From Rhodanobacter sp. (GTDB lineage: Bacteria > Pseudomonadota > Gammaproteobacteria > Xanthomonadales > Rhodanobacteraceae): a stretch of DNA of 51,364 nucleotides. The stretch spans positions 1-51,364 of the forward strand of contig SCRO01000096.1 of NCBI GenBank assembly GCA_004298505.1, in the 5' to 3' direction. The position numbers and the translations under genes were made by a program. Positions 35,891 through 47,600 of the stretch are shown here, one piece after another (the stretch's first letter is position 1; each line of letters opens with the position of its first letter). The notes under the pieces were generated by a model that worked only from the letters and a program-made list of their open reading frames with translations, was not told where the DNA came from and did not search any database.

Positions 35891-36115
35891 GTCGGTCGTG
35901 CGGGGCCGCGTTGATGCGGCGCAGCGCGCTGCCACGGCGGTGCGCTGATCCGATAGCGCCGGCGGCGTCGGTGCGGGGCCGAGTGTCGTCAAGCCGCCGC
36001 GGCTTGCGCCGCCACTCGACATCAAAATCCAGGCCGTCAGGGGACAGCGCGCGCAGCGCCACTTGCAGTCGCTGCTAGCCAATCGGGCACCACGGACAGG
36101 CTCCTGGTGCGCTGC

Positions 36116-36469
36116 TCACGCAACCACGCGATCGGATTTCATCAGCGCCCACTGGCGCTCGTACTCCATGATCTGCGCGACGGAATCGACAAAGGCTTCG
36201 TCGTGGCCGAAACGCAGCAACAGGTAGAGTCCGGTTTCCAGCCCCGAGGAGATCCCTCCGGCGGTGATGATCCGACCCTCGTCAACGATACGATGGCGAT
36301 CGATTCGGCATGTCGGGGCGATCTTTGCGAGCCGGTCAATCGGGACGAGCTTCTCTCGGGTGATGTCGCCGCCGCGAACTGGCGAGTTCTGCATACAGCC
36401 CGTCCGCGCGCCGCCTATGCGAACGGCACGTATGCGTTGGAGGCCCTCGGCGAGCACTTCGGTCTGCAC
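36116..36469 (-). pseudogene. DJ-1/PfpI-family protein, C-terminal remnant
   Basis: The minus-strand frame contains IDRLAKIAPTCRIDRHRIVD and then EGRIITAGGISSGLETGLYL, the typical end of DJ-1/PfpI (isonitrile-hydratase-like) proteins. The nucleophile cysteine elbow of the N-terminal half is absent, and the preceding residues (CMQNSPVRGGDITREK) do not fit the family. It lies downstream of fadL on the same strand. Probably nonfunctional. Confidence 0.6.
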
Positions 36470-36483
36470 TACGCCGCGGTGGG

Positions 36484-37764
36484 TCAGGTTTTCCAGCCGT
36501 AGGCGAAGCCCAGTGCATCCTCGCTGAGTCTGATGTCTGCCTCGCCGCCGCCAAACGGCTGGGGAATCGAGCCGTGTCCGTTGACGGTCTTCCTGAACGC
36601 GTGGCTGTAGTAGAAGCTGAGCTCACCACGCCGGCTGGCGTGCCAGGTGGCGCCGAAGCTGAGCTGGTTCTGCACCACGCCCGGCGCGAGGATGTTGAAG
36701 AAGGTCTGGCCGGAAGGAATCGGCTGCTGCGCGTGACTGAAGCTAGCGCGCAGGGTCAGCTGCGGTGAGTAGGTGTAGCTGGCGCCCAGCTTGTAGGCAT
36801 TGATGTTGCGCCAGCCAAAGCCCGGGCCGTTGGACGAACCCAGCGCGTTGCCCTGCAGCAGGTTGGCCAGCGGGTTGCCCACCGAATGCGTCTGCGCGTA
36901 GAAGATGCGCTGGACGTCGGCAATCAGCGTCAGCCCCGAGGTCACGCGATAGGCGGCGCCGACACCGAAGTTCTGCGGAATATCGAAGCCGCCGGACTGG
37001 GCGAACAAGCCGCGGTAGCCGTCGAACGAGCCGGTGATCTTCGAGGCCCAGGTGGCACCGAGCGTCAGCCGGTCGCCGAAGTGGCCATTCCATCCCAGCC
37101 GCACACCCACACCCGCCGCGCTGGAATAGCCCGTATTGCTGACCTTGTCCGGCGCCTGCGAGAACGCCGCGAACGGCGCCAGGCCCTGGGCGTAGAAGCG
37201 TTGCCAGGCGATGTTCGCGCTGATGCCGATGGACTGCGTGGGGGTGACCTTGTAGGCGAGTGCGGGGATCAGCATGATTTGCTGCAGATTCACGCCGGCC
37301 TCGCCGCGACCACCGAAGGCGCCGTACGGGTTGTCGTGGTAGCCGGTGTTCATCCCGCCATTGCCGGAGAACGACAGCCCGAAGTACAGATCCTGCGCAA
37401 CCTGATGCGTGTAGCCCGCTTCCGGCAGCAGAAAATACCTGACGCCATTGCCGGCATAGGTGCCGTCGGCGCCGTACAGGTTGCCCTTGATCGTGGCGGA
37501 CCGGTCCGGCCGGAACGCGGTCAGCCCCACATCGACCCGGTTGCCCACGTACGCGATACCGGCCGGGTTGATGTAACCAGCCAGCGCATCCACCGGGAAC
37601 GCGATACCGGCACCGCCCAGACCGTTGGACTGCACGCTGGAGCCGTTGGTGAAATAGCCATTGGTGGCGAAGGCGCTCGCCGGCAGCAGCGCCAGCAGCA
37701 GCGCGTAACGACGAAGAAGACGAAGGCGGCCCACGGCAGCAAGCCGGGGCGAAGCGTCTGACAT
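36484..37764 (-). CDS. OmpP1/FadL-family outer membrane transporter
   Basis: 426 residues from the ATG at 37764. The signal peptide ends in LLLALLPASAFA, and the mature protein starts TNGYFTNGSSVQSNGLGGAG, the N-terminal hatch signature of FadL/TodX channels (NGLGGAG and ALAGYINPAGIAYVG). It ends with an aromatic-rich beta strand (LGFAYGWKT). Such barrels admit fatty acids or aromatic hydrocarbons. It is divergent from nemA, which may hint at hydrophobic or electrophilic substrates, but this is inference. Confidence 0.9.
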   Translation of the reverse strand: MSDASPRLAAVGRLRLLRRYALLLALLPASAFATNGYFTNGSSVQSNGLGGAGIAFPVDALAGYINPAGIAYVGNRVDVGLTAFRPDRSATIKGNLYGADGTYAGNGVRYFLLPEAGYTHQVAQDLYFGLSFSGNGGMNTGYHDNPYGAFGGRGEAGVNLQQIMLIPALAYKVTPTQSIGISANIAWQRFYAQGLAPFAAFSQAPDKVSNTGYSSAAGVGVRLGWNGHFGDRLTLGATWASKITGSFDGYRGLFAQSGGFDIPQNFGVGAAYRVTSGLTLIADVQRIFYAQTHSVGNPLANLLQGNALGSSNGPGFGWRNINAYKLGASYTYSPQLTLRASFSHAQQPIPSGQTFFNILAPGVVQNQLSFGATWHASRRGELSFYYSHAFRKTVNGHGSIPQPFGGGEADIRLSEDALGFAYGWKT

Positions 37765-38032
37765 GGAGGATTCCGCAGCGTGATAAGCCTCCGACAAACA
37801 TAGATAGTCGAGCACGGGTTGAGCAAATAGTCGCTTGGCATATCGTCAGCACGAAAGGCTATAGGGACCGCTGCCGTCTTCAAAACAGGGTCCACTTTAC
37901 ATCTCACCGACGATTGAAGATCCTTGCCCATCAAGCATATTCAATATATATTGTGCACAATATTCTTGCAGAAAATATAAAATTGATGACCATGCGAACT
38001 GTAGACGCCACCCTCCGTTACAAGGACATTTC
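37765..38032. other. AT-rich divergent promoter region between fadL-type gene and nemA
   Basis: 268 bases, clearly lower in GC than the genes on either side, holding the promoters of both. It includes the 16-base palindrome listed separately and a TATAAAATTG-like stretch around 37976-37985. No small ORF with support was seen. Confidence 0.6.
37948..37963. promoter_or_regulatory. Perfect 16-base palindrome, candidate operator of nemA
   Basis: ATATTGTGCACAATAT is its own complement. It lies 70-85 bases upstream of the nemA start in AT-rich DNA. Size, AT-rich arms and symmetry are typical of MarR/OhrR-family operators, and such a regulator is encoded just downstream of nemA. Binding is inferred. 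Confidence 0.6.
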
Positions 38033-39136
38033 ATGAACGCCCAAGTCGCGACACAGCCAGGCGCCGAAGTTCTGTTCACGCCAATCAAGGTCGGCGAGCT
38101 GACCTTGCCCAACCGCGTGGTGATGGCTCCACTGACGCGCAGCCGCGCCAGCACCGGCAACGTGCAGACCGCGATGAGCGCAACGTACTACGCGCAGCGT
38201 GCCGGCGCCGGGCTGCTGATCGCCGAGGCAACCCAGATCTGCCCCGAAGGCCAGGGTTACTTCGCCACACCGGGCATCCACTCGCCCGAGCAGATCGCAG
38301 GCTGGAAACTGGTGACTGCGGCCGTGCACGCCAAAGGCGGGCAGATCGTGCTGCAGCTGTGGCATGTGGGCCGCATTTCGCATACCTCGCTGCAGCCCGG
38401 CGGCAAGGCGCCAGTGGCACCCTCGGCGATTCGTGCCGAAGCCCAGACATTCGTCGCCGAGGGCTTCGTCGATGTCTCCGAGCCGCGGGCGCTTGAGCTG
38501 GCCGAGATACCCGCGTTGATCGAAAGCTACCGCCAGGCGGCCGCCAACGCCCGCGAGGCGGGTTTCGACGGGGTCGAGATTCACGCTGGCAACGGCTACC
38601 TGATCGACCAGTTCCTGCGCGACCGCAGCAACCATCGCACCGACGCCTACGGCGGCAGCATCGAGAACCGTACCCGGCTGCTGTTTGAAGTGGCTGCCGC
38701 GGTGGCGCGGCAGATCGGTGCCGGCCGCACCGGCGTGCGCCTGTCACCGCTGACCTCGTTCAGCGATGTCGCGGACAGCGATCCGCAGGCTCTGTTCAAC
38801 CGCTCGGTGGAACGTCTGGCCACGCTCGAGCTGGCCTACATCCATGTGATCGAGGGCGAAACCGGTGGCGACCGCGATCCGCAACCGTTCGATTATGCGG
38901 CGATGCGCAAGCCGTTTCACGGCGCATGGATCGTCAACAATGGTTACGACCGCGCTATGGCGATCGATGCCGTGGCCAGCGGTCGCGCCGACCTGGTCGC
39001 TTTCGGCCGGCCGTACCTCGCCAACCCCGACCTGCCGCGACGCCTGCGCGAGAACACGGCACTGAACGTACCTGACCCGAACACGTTTTACGGCGGCAGC
39101 GAGCACGGCTACACCGATTATCCGGCGCTCGACTGA
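38033..39136 (+). CDS. nemA: Old yellow enzyme-family alkene reductase (NemA-like)
   Basis: 367 residues, a single flavin-binding barrel. It reduces electrophilic alkenes, quinones or nitro compounds with FMN and NAD(P)H. Signatures are NRVVMAPLTRSRA (FMN loop), LQLWHVGRISH, EIHAGNGYLIDQFLRD and RTDAYGGSIENRTR. AAGGA precedes the ATG by nine bases. The downstream OhrR-like gene and the upstream palindrome suggest induction by reactive electrophiles or peroxides. Confidence 0.93.
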   Translation: MNAQVATQPGAEVLFTPIKVGELTLPNRVVMAPLTRSRASTGNVQTAMSATYYAQRAGAGLLIAEATQICPEGQGYFATPGIHSPEQIAGWKLVTAAVHAKGGQIVLQLWHVGRISHTSLQPGGKAPVAPSAIRAEAQTFVAEGFVDVSEPRALELAEIPALIESYRQAAANAREAGFDGVEIHAGNGYLIDQFLRDRSNHRTDAYGGSIENRTRLLFEVAAAVARQIGAGRTGVRLSPLTSFSDVADSDPQALFNRSVERLATLELAYIHVIEGETGGDRDPQPFDYAAMRKPFHGAWIVNNGYDRAMAIDAVASGRADLVAFGRPYLANPDLPRRLRENTALNVPDPNTFYGGSEHGYTDYPALD

Positions 39137-39205
39137 GCGGCTGGGAAAGCATCGCCCGTTCGTCGGCCGCTTGTTTGCGCCCGGGGCTTGGTTCAGGCTG
39201 ACACC

Positions 39206-39685
39206 ATGAAAACCACCACACTGCCGCTTGGCAAATCGATGACGGACAGCTCGCCGCTGTGCCTGAAGCGGCAGCTGTGTTTCGCCCTGTATGCAGCCAG
39301 CAACCAGGTCACCCGACTGGCCCGCCCGGCACTGGACCGGCTCGGACTGACCTATCCGCAGTACCTGGTGATGCTGGTGCTGTGGGAACACGCGCCCTGC
39401 ACAGTGGGCGAGATCGGTACCCGGCTGATGCTCGATTCGGGTACCCTGACGCCGCTGCTGAAACGCATGGAAGCCAATGGCCTGATCACCCGCACGCGCG
39501 ATCCCGGGGATGAACGTTGTGTGCGCATTGCCTTGTCAGCCGCAGGCCGTGCGCTGAAGCGACGCGCCGGCAAGGTCCCCGAGCAGATGCGTTGCCGGAT
39601 CGCACTGCCGCCGCCGACACTGGAAGCCTTGCGCGAACAATTGCTCGCCATGATCGCGGCCATCCAGCCTTCCCGCGACGAATAG
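39206..39685 (+). CDS. MarR-family regulator, OhrR-like
   Basis: 159 residues. The winged helix occupies the middle (TVGEIGTRLMLDSGTLTPLLKRMEANGLI contains the recognition helix). The N-terminal KRQLCFALYAASNQVTRLARP has C25 where OhrR proteins carry the peroxide-sensing cysteine. Later cysteines (GDERCVRIAL, EQMRCRIALP) could form the second half of a 2-Cys switch. It follows nemA with a 69-base gap, so probably the same operon. No ohr gene is nearby. The start could also be 39239. Confidence 0.9.
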   Translation: MKTTTLPLGKSMTDSSPLCLKRQLCFALYAASNQVTRLARPALDRLGLTYPQYLVMLVLWEHAPCTVGEIGTRLMLDSGTLTPLLKRMEANGLITRTRDPGDERCVRIALSAAGRALKRRAGKVPEQMRCRIALPPPTLEALREQLLAMIAAIQPSRDE

Positions 39686-39889
39686 CGAGTAGCGGCCCGT
39701 CGGGGGCGCCCGGTAACGCACGCCTGCAAGTTGAACAGATTCCAACGCCCAAGGTGGCAATGGCGGCCTCAGTCATCCGCGCCCGATACCGAACGCGCCA
39801 CCGGGCAGCCGGCTGCGCGACGGGCGAGGATGGCGACGATCCCGGGGTAGGGCGAGCGGCAGGGCAGGTGGAGCATCGGAGGGAGGAAG

Positions 39890-42382
<2,493 letters not shown>

Positions 42383-42392
42383 ATGCGTTCGC

Positions 42393-42794
42393 TCAGGTCT
42401 TTTGCAGGCTGATCACCAGGCACCCGCGATCGGTTCCCACACTCACTCCAGCATAGCGCCCCGGGGGCAACTGGATACGGCGCTCGAAGCGGCCCTGCGG
42501 AAGTTCCAGCCGGTGGATCACCGCCTCACCCATGCCCTCGAGCGGCGTGCGCCGCCCGCTCACGGTCAGCGTGGCGCCCTCGATCACCGTGCGCACATCG
42601 GGCACCGAGACGCCGGGCAGGGCCACGTAGATCAGCAGCTCGCGGTCAGTCTCCAGCACGTCCACCGGCGGTTCCCAGCTCGGCGCACTCGCGGGACCGG
42701 GCCGGAAGAACTGCCGATGCAGGCGTTGGGCACGGTCCAGCGCGGCCAATGCGTTGGCCCACATCCATTCCGGTGATTCATCTTGTCGTCTCAT
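42393..42794 (-). CDS. Small heat-shock protein, Hsp20/alpha-crystallin family
   Basis: 133 residues from the ATG at 42794; an upstream extension to 42902 has no homology. The alpha-crystallin domain runs from WEPPVDVLETDRELLIYVAL to the end, and is shorter than usual, with no I-x-I tail; the last residues are GCLVISLQKT. It binds unfolding proteins without ATP. It precedes lon by 10 bases, so holdase and protease are made together. A heat-shock promoter was not identifiable upstream. Confidence 0.9.
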   Translation of the reverse strand: MRRQDESPEWMWANALAALDRAQRLHRQFFRPGPASAPSWEPPVDVLETDRELLIYVALPGVSVPDVRTVIEGATLTVSGRRTPLEGMGEAVIHRLELPQGRFERRIQLPPGRYAGVSVGTDRGCLVISLQKT

Positions 42795-42923
42795 GGCGGG
42801 GAGGTTCTCCTGCTTGCCAGCGCCCGGGCGGCGTATCCACGAGAAATGCTTTGGCGCGCCGGGCTGGAACGATGATTCGAGCTCCATCATAGCCGCACGC
42901 ATCCGATGTCCGCTGTCAAAGGT

Positions 42924-42970
42924 TGCCTGAAACCGGGTAAAAGCGGGGTCTGCCTAAAACCGGGGTCACC
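42924..42970. repeat. Short tandem direct repeat upstream of the Hsp20-lon operon
   Basis: TGCCTGAAACCGGG (42924-42937) recurs as TGCCTAAAACCGGG (42951-42964) with a period of 27 bases, and GGGGTCACC follows. It lies between the stop of the GTPase gene and the Hsp20 start. Its origin is unclear. Confidence 0.55.
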
Positions 42971-43001
42971 ATTTAGGCGCTTGAGTCAGGCAGTAACAGA
43001 A

Positions 43002-44468
43002 TCACTCACTCCCATCGCGTTCGCGCACCGCCTCCATCGTGAGCGTCGCCAACCGCCGCATCCGCCCACCCCCAGCGTCAGCCAACAGCTCCTTCAAGCG
43101 CGCCCCCGCATCATCCTGATCCAGCGTCTGCCGCTCCGCCAGCGATGCCGCCAGCGCTTGCCCCATCGAATCAAAAATCAGCGCATAAGCGAACGCATGC
43201 AGTACGCCGCCGCCGAGCGTGCCCAACCCGGGAAATGCCTTCAGCGCATTGCCCGCCACCGCCAGCACGATTGAACTGCCGGTGCGCAAGGTGAGCTTGG
43301 CCTGACGCACGAAATCCTCGATCTGCACCTCGCTGAGCTTGACCCCGTACAACTCGGCCAGCGCGCGGGTGAGGCCGGTGGCTAGCACACCCTGGATTAC
43401 CAGGTCGCTGCCGGGCGCCACGGCGGCCATTGCACCGACGATGGCGCGGCGTGCGTACTTGCGCACGATGCGTTCGGCCTGCTCGGCGCGCGTGTGCGCT
43501 TCGAGCGTGCCGGTGCGCTGGTGCAGGCCAGCGAGCACGGCGTTCTCGCGCTGCTGCTCCAGTCCTTCGGCGCCGGGTGCGGTGAGGCGGGACAGCGCCT
43601 GCAGCAGGGGTTCGATGGCGGGCTTGCGCCGGCGTTCCACCGATTCGGTGCTGCCGTTGGCAAGTTGGCGCTGGTAGCGCTCGCTGCCGCCGGCGCTGAT
43701 CGCGACCACCGCGCTGGCCATGCCGCGCGATTGCTGGCGCAGCTGGGCCAGCAACTGGTCGCGCTCGGTGGCGTTCCATTGGTCGGTCTTGTTCAACACC
43801 AGCAGCAGCGGTTTGCCGAAGTCGGCGAGCCAGCGCAGTTCGTCGACCTGGCCGCGGGTGAGATCGCCGGCGCACAGGTAGATCACGGCGTGGGCGCGCA
43901 GCGTTTCCTCGCGCGCGGCAGCTTCGCGCGCTTCGCCGCCGCTTTCGCGGCTGCCGGGTATGTCGGCCAGCACCAGGCTGCGGCCATCGGGCAGGGTGCT
44001 GTCGTAGTGGCCAACCGTGCGGGTGGTGCCGCCGCGCGCCGCGCTGGCCGGTTGCGCTTGCGGAGCCAGCGCACGAATCAGGCTGGACTTGCCGCTGGAG
44101 ATTTCGCCGAACACGGCGACGTACAGACGCGCGCCGAGCCGGCGTCGGTCGAGTTCGCCCAGTTCGGCGGCAAGTGCGCCGGTGTCGGCGCCGTGTTCGC
44201 GCAGCTGGCCGATGCGTTGCTCCAGATTGCCGCGATCGGGCACCGGCAGCGGTCGGCGCTTGCGTCGTGGGCGCAGCAACCACCACAGCACGCCAAGGCC
44301 GGCGGCCGCGAAAATCGCCAGCACCACGCCGAGTGTCCATTGCAGTGCGACGGGCAAGCCCAGAAATCGCTGGGTCAGCGCGAGGAACCGCTCGGCAGCG
44401 GCGAACAGCAGCCACAGCAGTGCAGCCAGGGCCAGGGCGGCGAACAGCAATCGCAGGCGTCGGGACAT
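43002..44468 (-). CDS. Membrane-anchored Era-like GTPase with DUF697 domain
   Basis: 488 residues. Two N-terminal membrane segments lie at about 8-24 and 43-65, then a GTPase domain with G1 GEISSGKSS (121-129), G3 DIPG (169-172) and G4 NKTD (226-229). A C-terminal DUF697 domain (AIVGAMAAVAPGSDLVIQGV and later hydrophobic helices) follows. The family (YcjX/YcjF-like and others) is poorly understood and often stress-linked. It is divergent from the large sensor kinase. Confidence 0.88.
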   Translation of the reverse strand: MSRRLRLLFAALALAALLWLLFAAAERFLALTQRFLGLPVALQWTLGVVLAIFAAAGLGVLWWLLRPRRKRRPLPVPDRGNLEQRIGQLREHGADTGALAAELGELDRRRLGARLYVAVFGEISSGKSSLIRALAPQAQPASAARGGTTRTVGHYDSTLPDGRSLVLADIPGSRESGGEAREAAAREETLRAHAVIYLCAGDLTRGQVDELRWLADFGKPLLLVLNKTDQWNATERDQLLAQLRQQSRGMASAVVAISAGGSERYQRQLANGSTESVERRRKPAIEPLLQALSRLTAPGAEGLEQQRENAVLAGLHQRTGTLEAHTRAEQAERIVRKYARRAIVGAMAAVAPGSDLVIQGVLATGLTRALAELYGVKLSEVQIEDFVRQAKLTLRTGSSIVLAVAGNALKAFPGLGTLGGGVLHAFAYALIFDSMGQALAASLAERQTLDQDDAGARLKELLADAGGGRMRRLATLTMEAVRERDGSE

Positions 44469-44604
44469 GCGCGCATTCTAGCCGGTAGCTGGAAATGGCC
44501 GGGCTCGCAGCGAAGATGCGCGCAATGTCACGTATTTCGCTTGCCTGGCGCTCGCTGCCGCGGGCGCAATTTGGCATGATGAAGGCAATCGGGGGAACTT
44601 GTGC

Positions 44605-47600
44605 ATGCTTGCGGCGCTTGTGCTGAATGCGGTTCTGGCACTTGCCGCGCCGGCGTCCAGCGCCGGTGCGGCAAGTGCGGCCGGGTCCGTTGTAGTGACT
44701 GCGGCCGAGGCGGCAGGTATTCCCGCGACGCCGCAATTCCTTCACTACGGCGTGGCCGACGGCGTGCCCAGCGGGTCGATCTACGCGGTGGCACAGGATC
44801 GGCTCGGCCTGATGTGGTTCGGCGCCGATGGTGGCCTGGTGCGTTTCGACGGCATCGCCTTCAAGGTGTTCCGGCATGTGTCGGGTGATCCGCTGTCGCT
44901 GCCGAATAACCAGATCTATGCGCTCTTCGTCGACCGCGGCAACCGCATCTGGGCGGGCGGCATTTCCGGTGGCCTCACCGTTTACGACCAGGCCAGTGGC
45001 AGGTTTCGCAACTGGCAGCACGACGCGGCCAACTCACGCAGCCTCAGCAACAACGAAGTGTGGAGCATCGCGCAGACGCCTGATGGGCAGATCTGGGTGG
45101 CCACCCAGACTGGCCTCGATCGCATGCGCGATGATGGCCGCGGCTTCGACCAGCTGCCGCTGGATGTCGAAGCCGCGCACGCGGCATCGTTTGGCCCCAC
45201 CCGCGCATTGCTGGCCGGCAGCGACGGGCGCTTGTGGATCGGTGCGGAAAGCGGCCTCTACGTGCGTTCGCTCGACGGCACGATCCGGCGCGTGCCGGTG
45301 GACCCGGCCTTTCATGGCGATATCGGCGCGGTGTGGCGCATCGACGGCGGGCCGCACGAGATACGGGTGGCGGTCAGCGGCGGCCTGCTGATCATCGGGG
45401 CCGACGGCGTGGCCAGGCCACTGGCGAACCAGCAGCTGGCGAACACGCGCATCCTGGGCAGCGTGCGCGACAACCAGGGGCGCCTGTGGCTGGGCAGTCT
45501 CGATGGCGTGTGGCTGGCAGCGGGGCGCGAGCCGCTGCAGCACATCGTCGGTGAGCCGCTGTTGCCCGGCGGCCTGCCCAGCGATCGTCTGTGGCAGTTG
45601 TTCCGCGATCGCGAGGGTGGACTGTGGTTTACCTTCGACCAGTCCAGCATCGGTTATCTGCCGCCGGGCTGGAATGGCTTCGCGCGCTTCACCCATGTGC
45701 CGGATCACCCGGACAGCCTGTCGAACACGGCGGCACTGTCCGTCCTGCGCGGTCGCCGCGGCACGCTGTGGGTGGGCGGGTACAACGGCTGGGTCGACCG
45801 GCTCGACCCGCTCACCGGCGAAGTCACCCACGTCATCGAGGGTTTGAACGGGCACCTCACCTCGCTGGCGGAGGACGCGCGCGGACGCCTGTGGATCACC
45901 GGTCCGGGCAAGTTGTTCCGCTACGACCACGGCAAGCTGCTCAGCCTCGGACCGGAGCAGACGCATGCGAAGCGGCCGATTTTCGTGGTTGCCGGCGTGG
46001 ACGGGCTGATTTACCTGGCGTCCTGGGGCGGCGGCCCGTTTGCGATCGACCCCGACACGCTGGCCTCGACGCCATTGCTGCCGCGCGACGCGCCGGACAA
46101 CTGCCGCTTTCCCGATCAACTGCGGGCGCATGACGGAGCCATCTGGTACGCCAACGTGGTAGGGCTGATGCGCAGCGAGGGCCACGGCCAGCCGCTGGCC
46201 TTCGTGCCGGGAGTGCCACGGCGCGAGATCTACAGCTTCGCTTTCGACGCTGATGGTTTCTGGATCGCCACCGAGCAGGCGCTGGAGCACTATCGCTACG
46301 CCAGCGGGCAGGCAACGCGCGACGACAGCGTGGACATCAGCGGGATGGATCTCATCGCCGACCTGCGCACCATGCTGGTCGATCACGACCAGCACCTGTG
46401 GTTGTTCAGCAGCCCCGGCCTGCGCCGTTTTGATCCACGAACCCATCGCTTCACCCCGTTTGGACCCGCCCAGGGCCTGTCCAACGCGGAGTTCAGCAAT
46501 GGCTCCACCGCGGTTGCGGCCAGTGGCGTCGTGCTGGCTGCCAGCAGCGGTGGCGTGATGGCGTTCCAGCCGAGCCAGCTGGCCAAGCTTGACGAGCCCG
46601 GTCCACGGCCATTGCTGTCGATCACCCGAATCAGCGTGCGGCGGGGCCGGAAGGCCATTTCGCTGCCGCTGAACGAACCGGTACAGCTGCGCTGGCGCGA
46701 CAGCGACTTGCGGGTGGAAGCCAGGATCGCTTCCTATGTGGATCCGGCGGCCAATCACTACTACTACCACATGCTCGGATTCGACCCAGGCTGGATCGAT
46801 GCCGGGGCGCAGGGCCGGCGCGAGTTCGTGGGCCTGGGTGCCGGCAGTTACACGCTGGAGGTGCATGGCCACGGCGCGGACGGTCAGTGGGGCAAGGCCG
46901 TGCCCTTGTCGATCCACGTGCAAGCGCCGCCGTGGACGCGCTGGTGGGCGTGGCTGCTGTACGTGCTGCTGGTCGCTGCGCTGGCCGGCTTGCTCCTGCA
47001 TGCCTGGCGTCGACGGCTTGCCCAGCGCCACCAGATCCAGCTGGCCGAGCAACAGCGCCAGATGGCCGAAGCGGCCAGCGCGGCAAAGACCCAGTTCCTG
47101 GCCACGCTCAGCCACGAGATCCGTACGCCGATGACGGGCGTGATGGGCATGGCCGAACTGTTGCTGAGCACTCCGCTGAATCCCCTGCAGCACGACTACA
47201 CGCGGGCCATGCAACGCTCCGGCGGGATGCTGCTCAAGCTGCTCAACGACGCGCTGGACCTGGCCCGGATCGAAGCCGGGCGGCTGGAGTTGGAGCCGAC
47301 GCCGTTCAATCCGCGCCAGTTGTTGGAAGAGGTGGCGCAACTGGAGCAGGGGCTGGCGCACGCGCGCGGCATCCATTTCGTACTCGAGCTCGCCGACGAC
47401 CTGCCGACGCAAGTGGTTGGCGATGCGGTACGCATCAAGCAGGTGCTGCTGAACCTGGCCAACAACGCACTGAAGTTCACCGAGCAGGGACACGTCGAGC
47501 TGCGTGCCATATGCACGGGCGACGGCTTGCTGTTCAGCGTCAGCGACACCGGGCCGGGGATTCCCGAGGCCAGCCAGGCGCGGCTGTTCCAGCGCTTTGA

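Noticed and set aside
42880-42920. TTGACA and TATGAT pair upstream of the Hsp20 gene
   Set aside because: The spacing is 22 bases, too long for a sigma-70 promoter, and no sigma-32 consensus was seen.
44469-44604. Possible sigma-54 promoter (TTGGCATGAT) before the sensor gene
   Set aside because: TGGCATG is not followed by a TTGC element at the required spacing.
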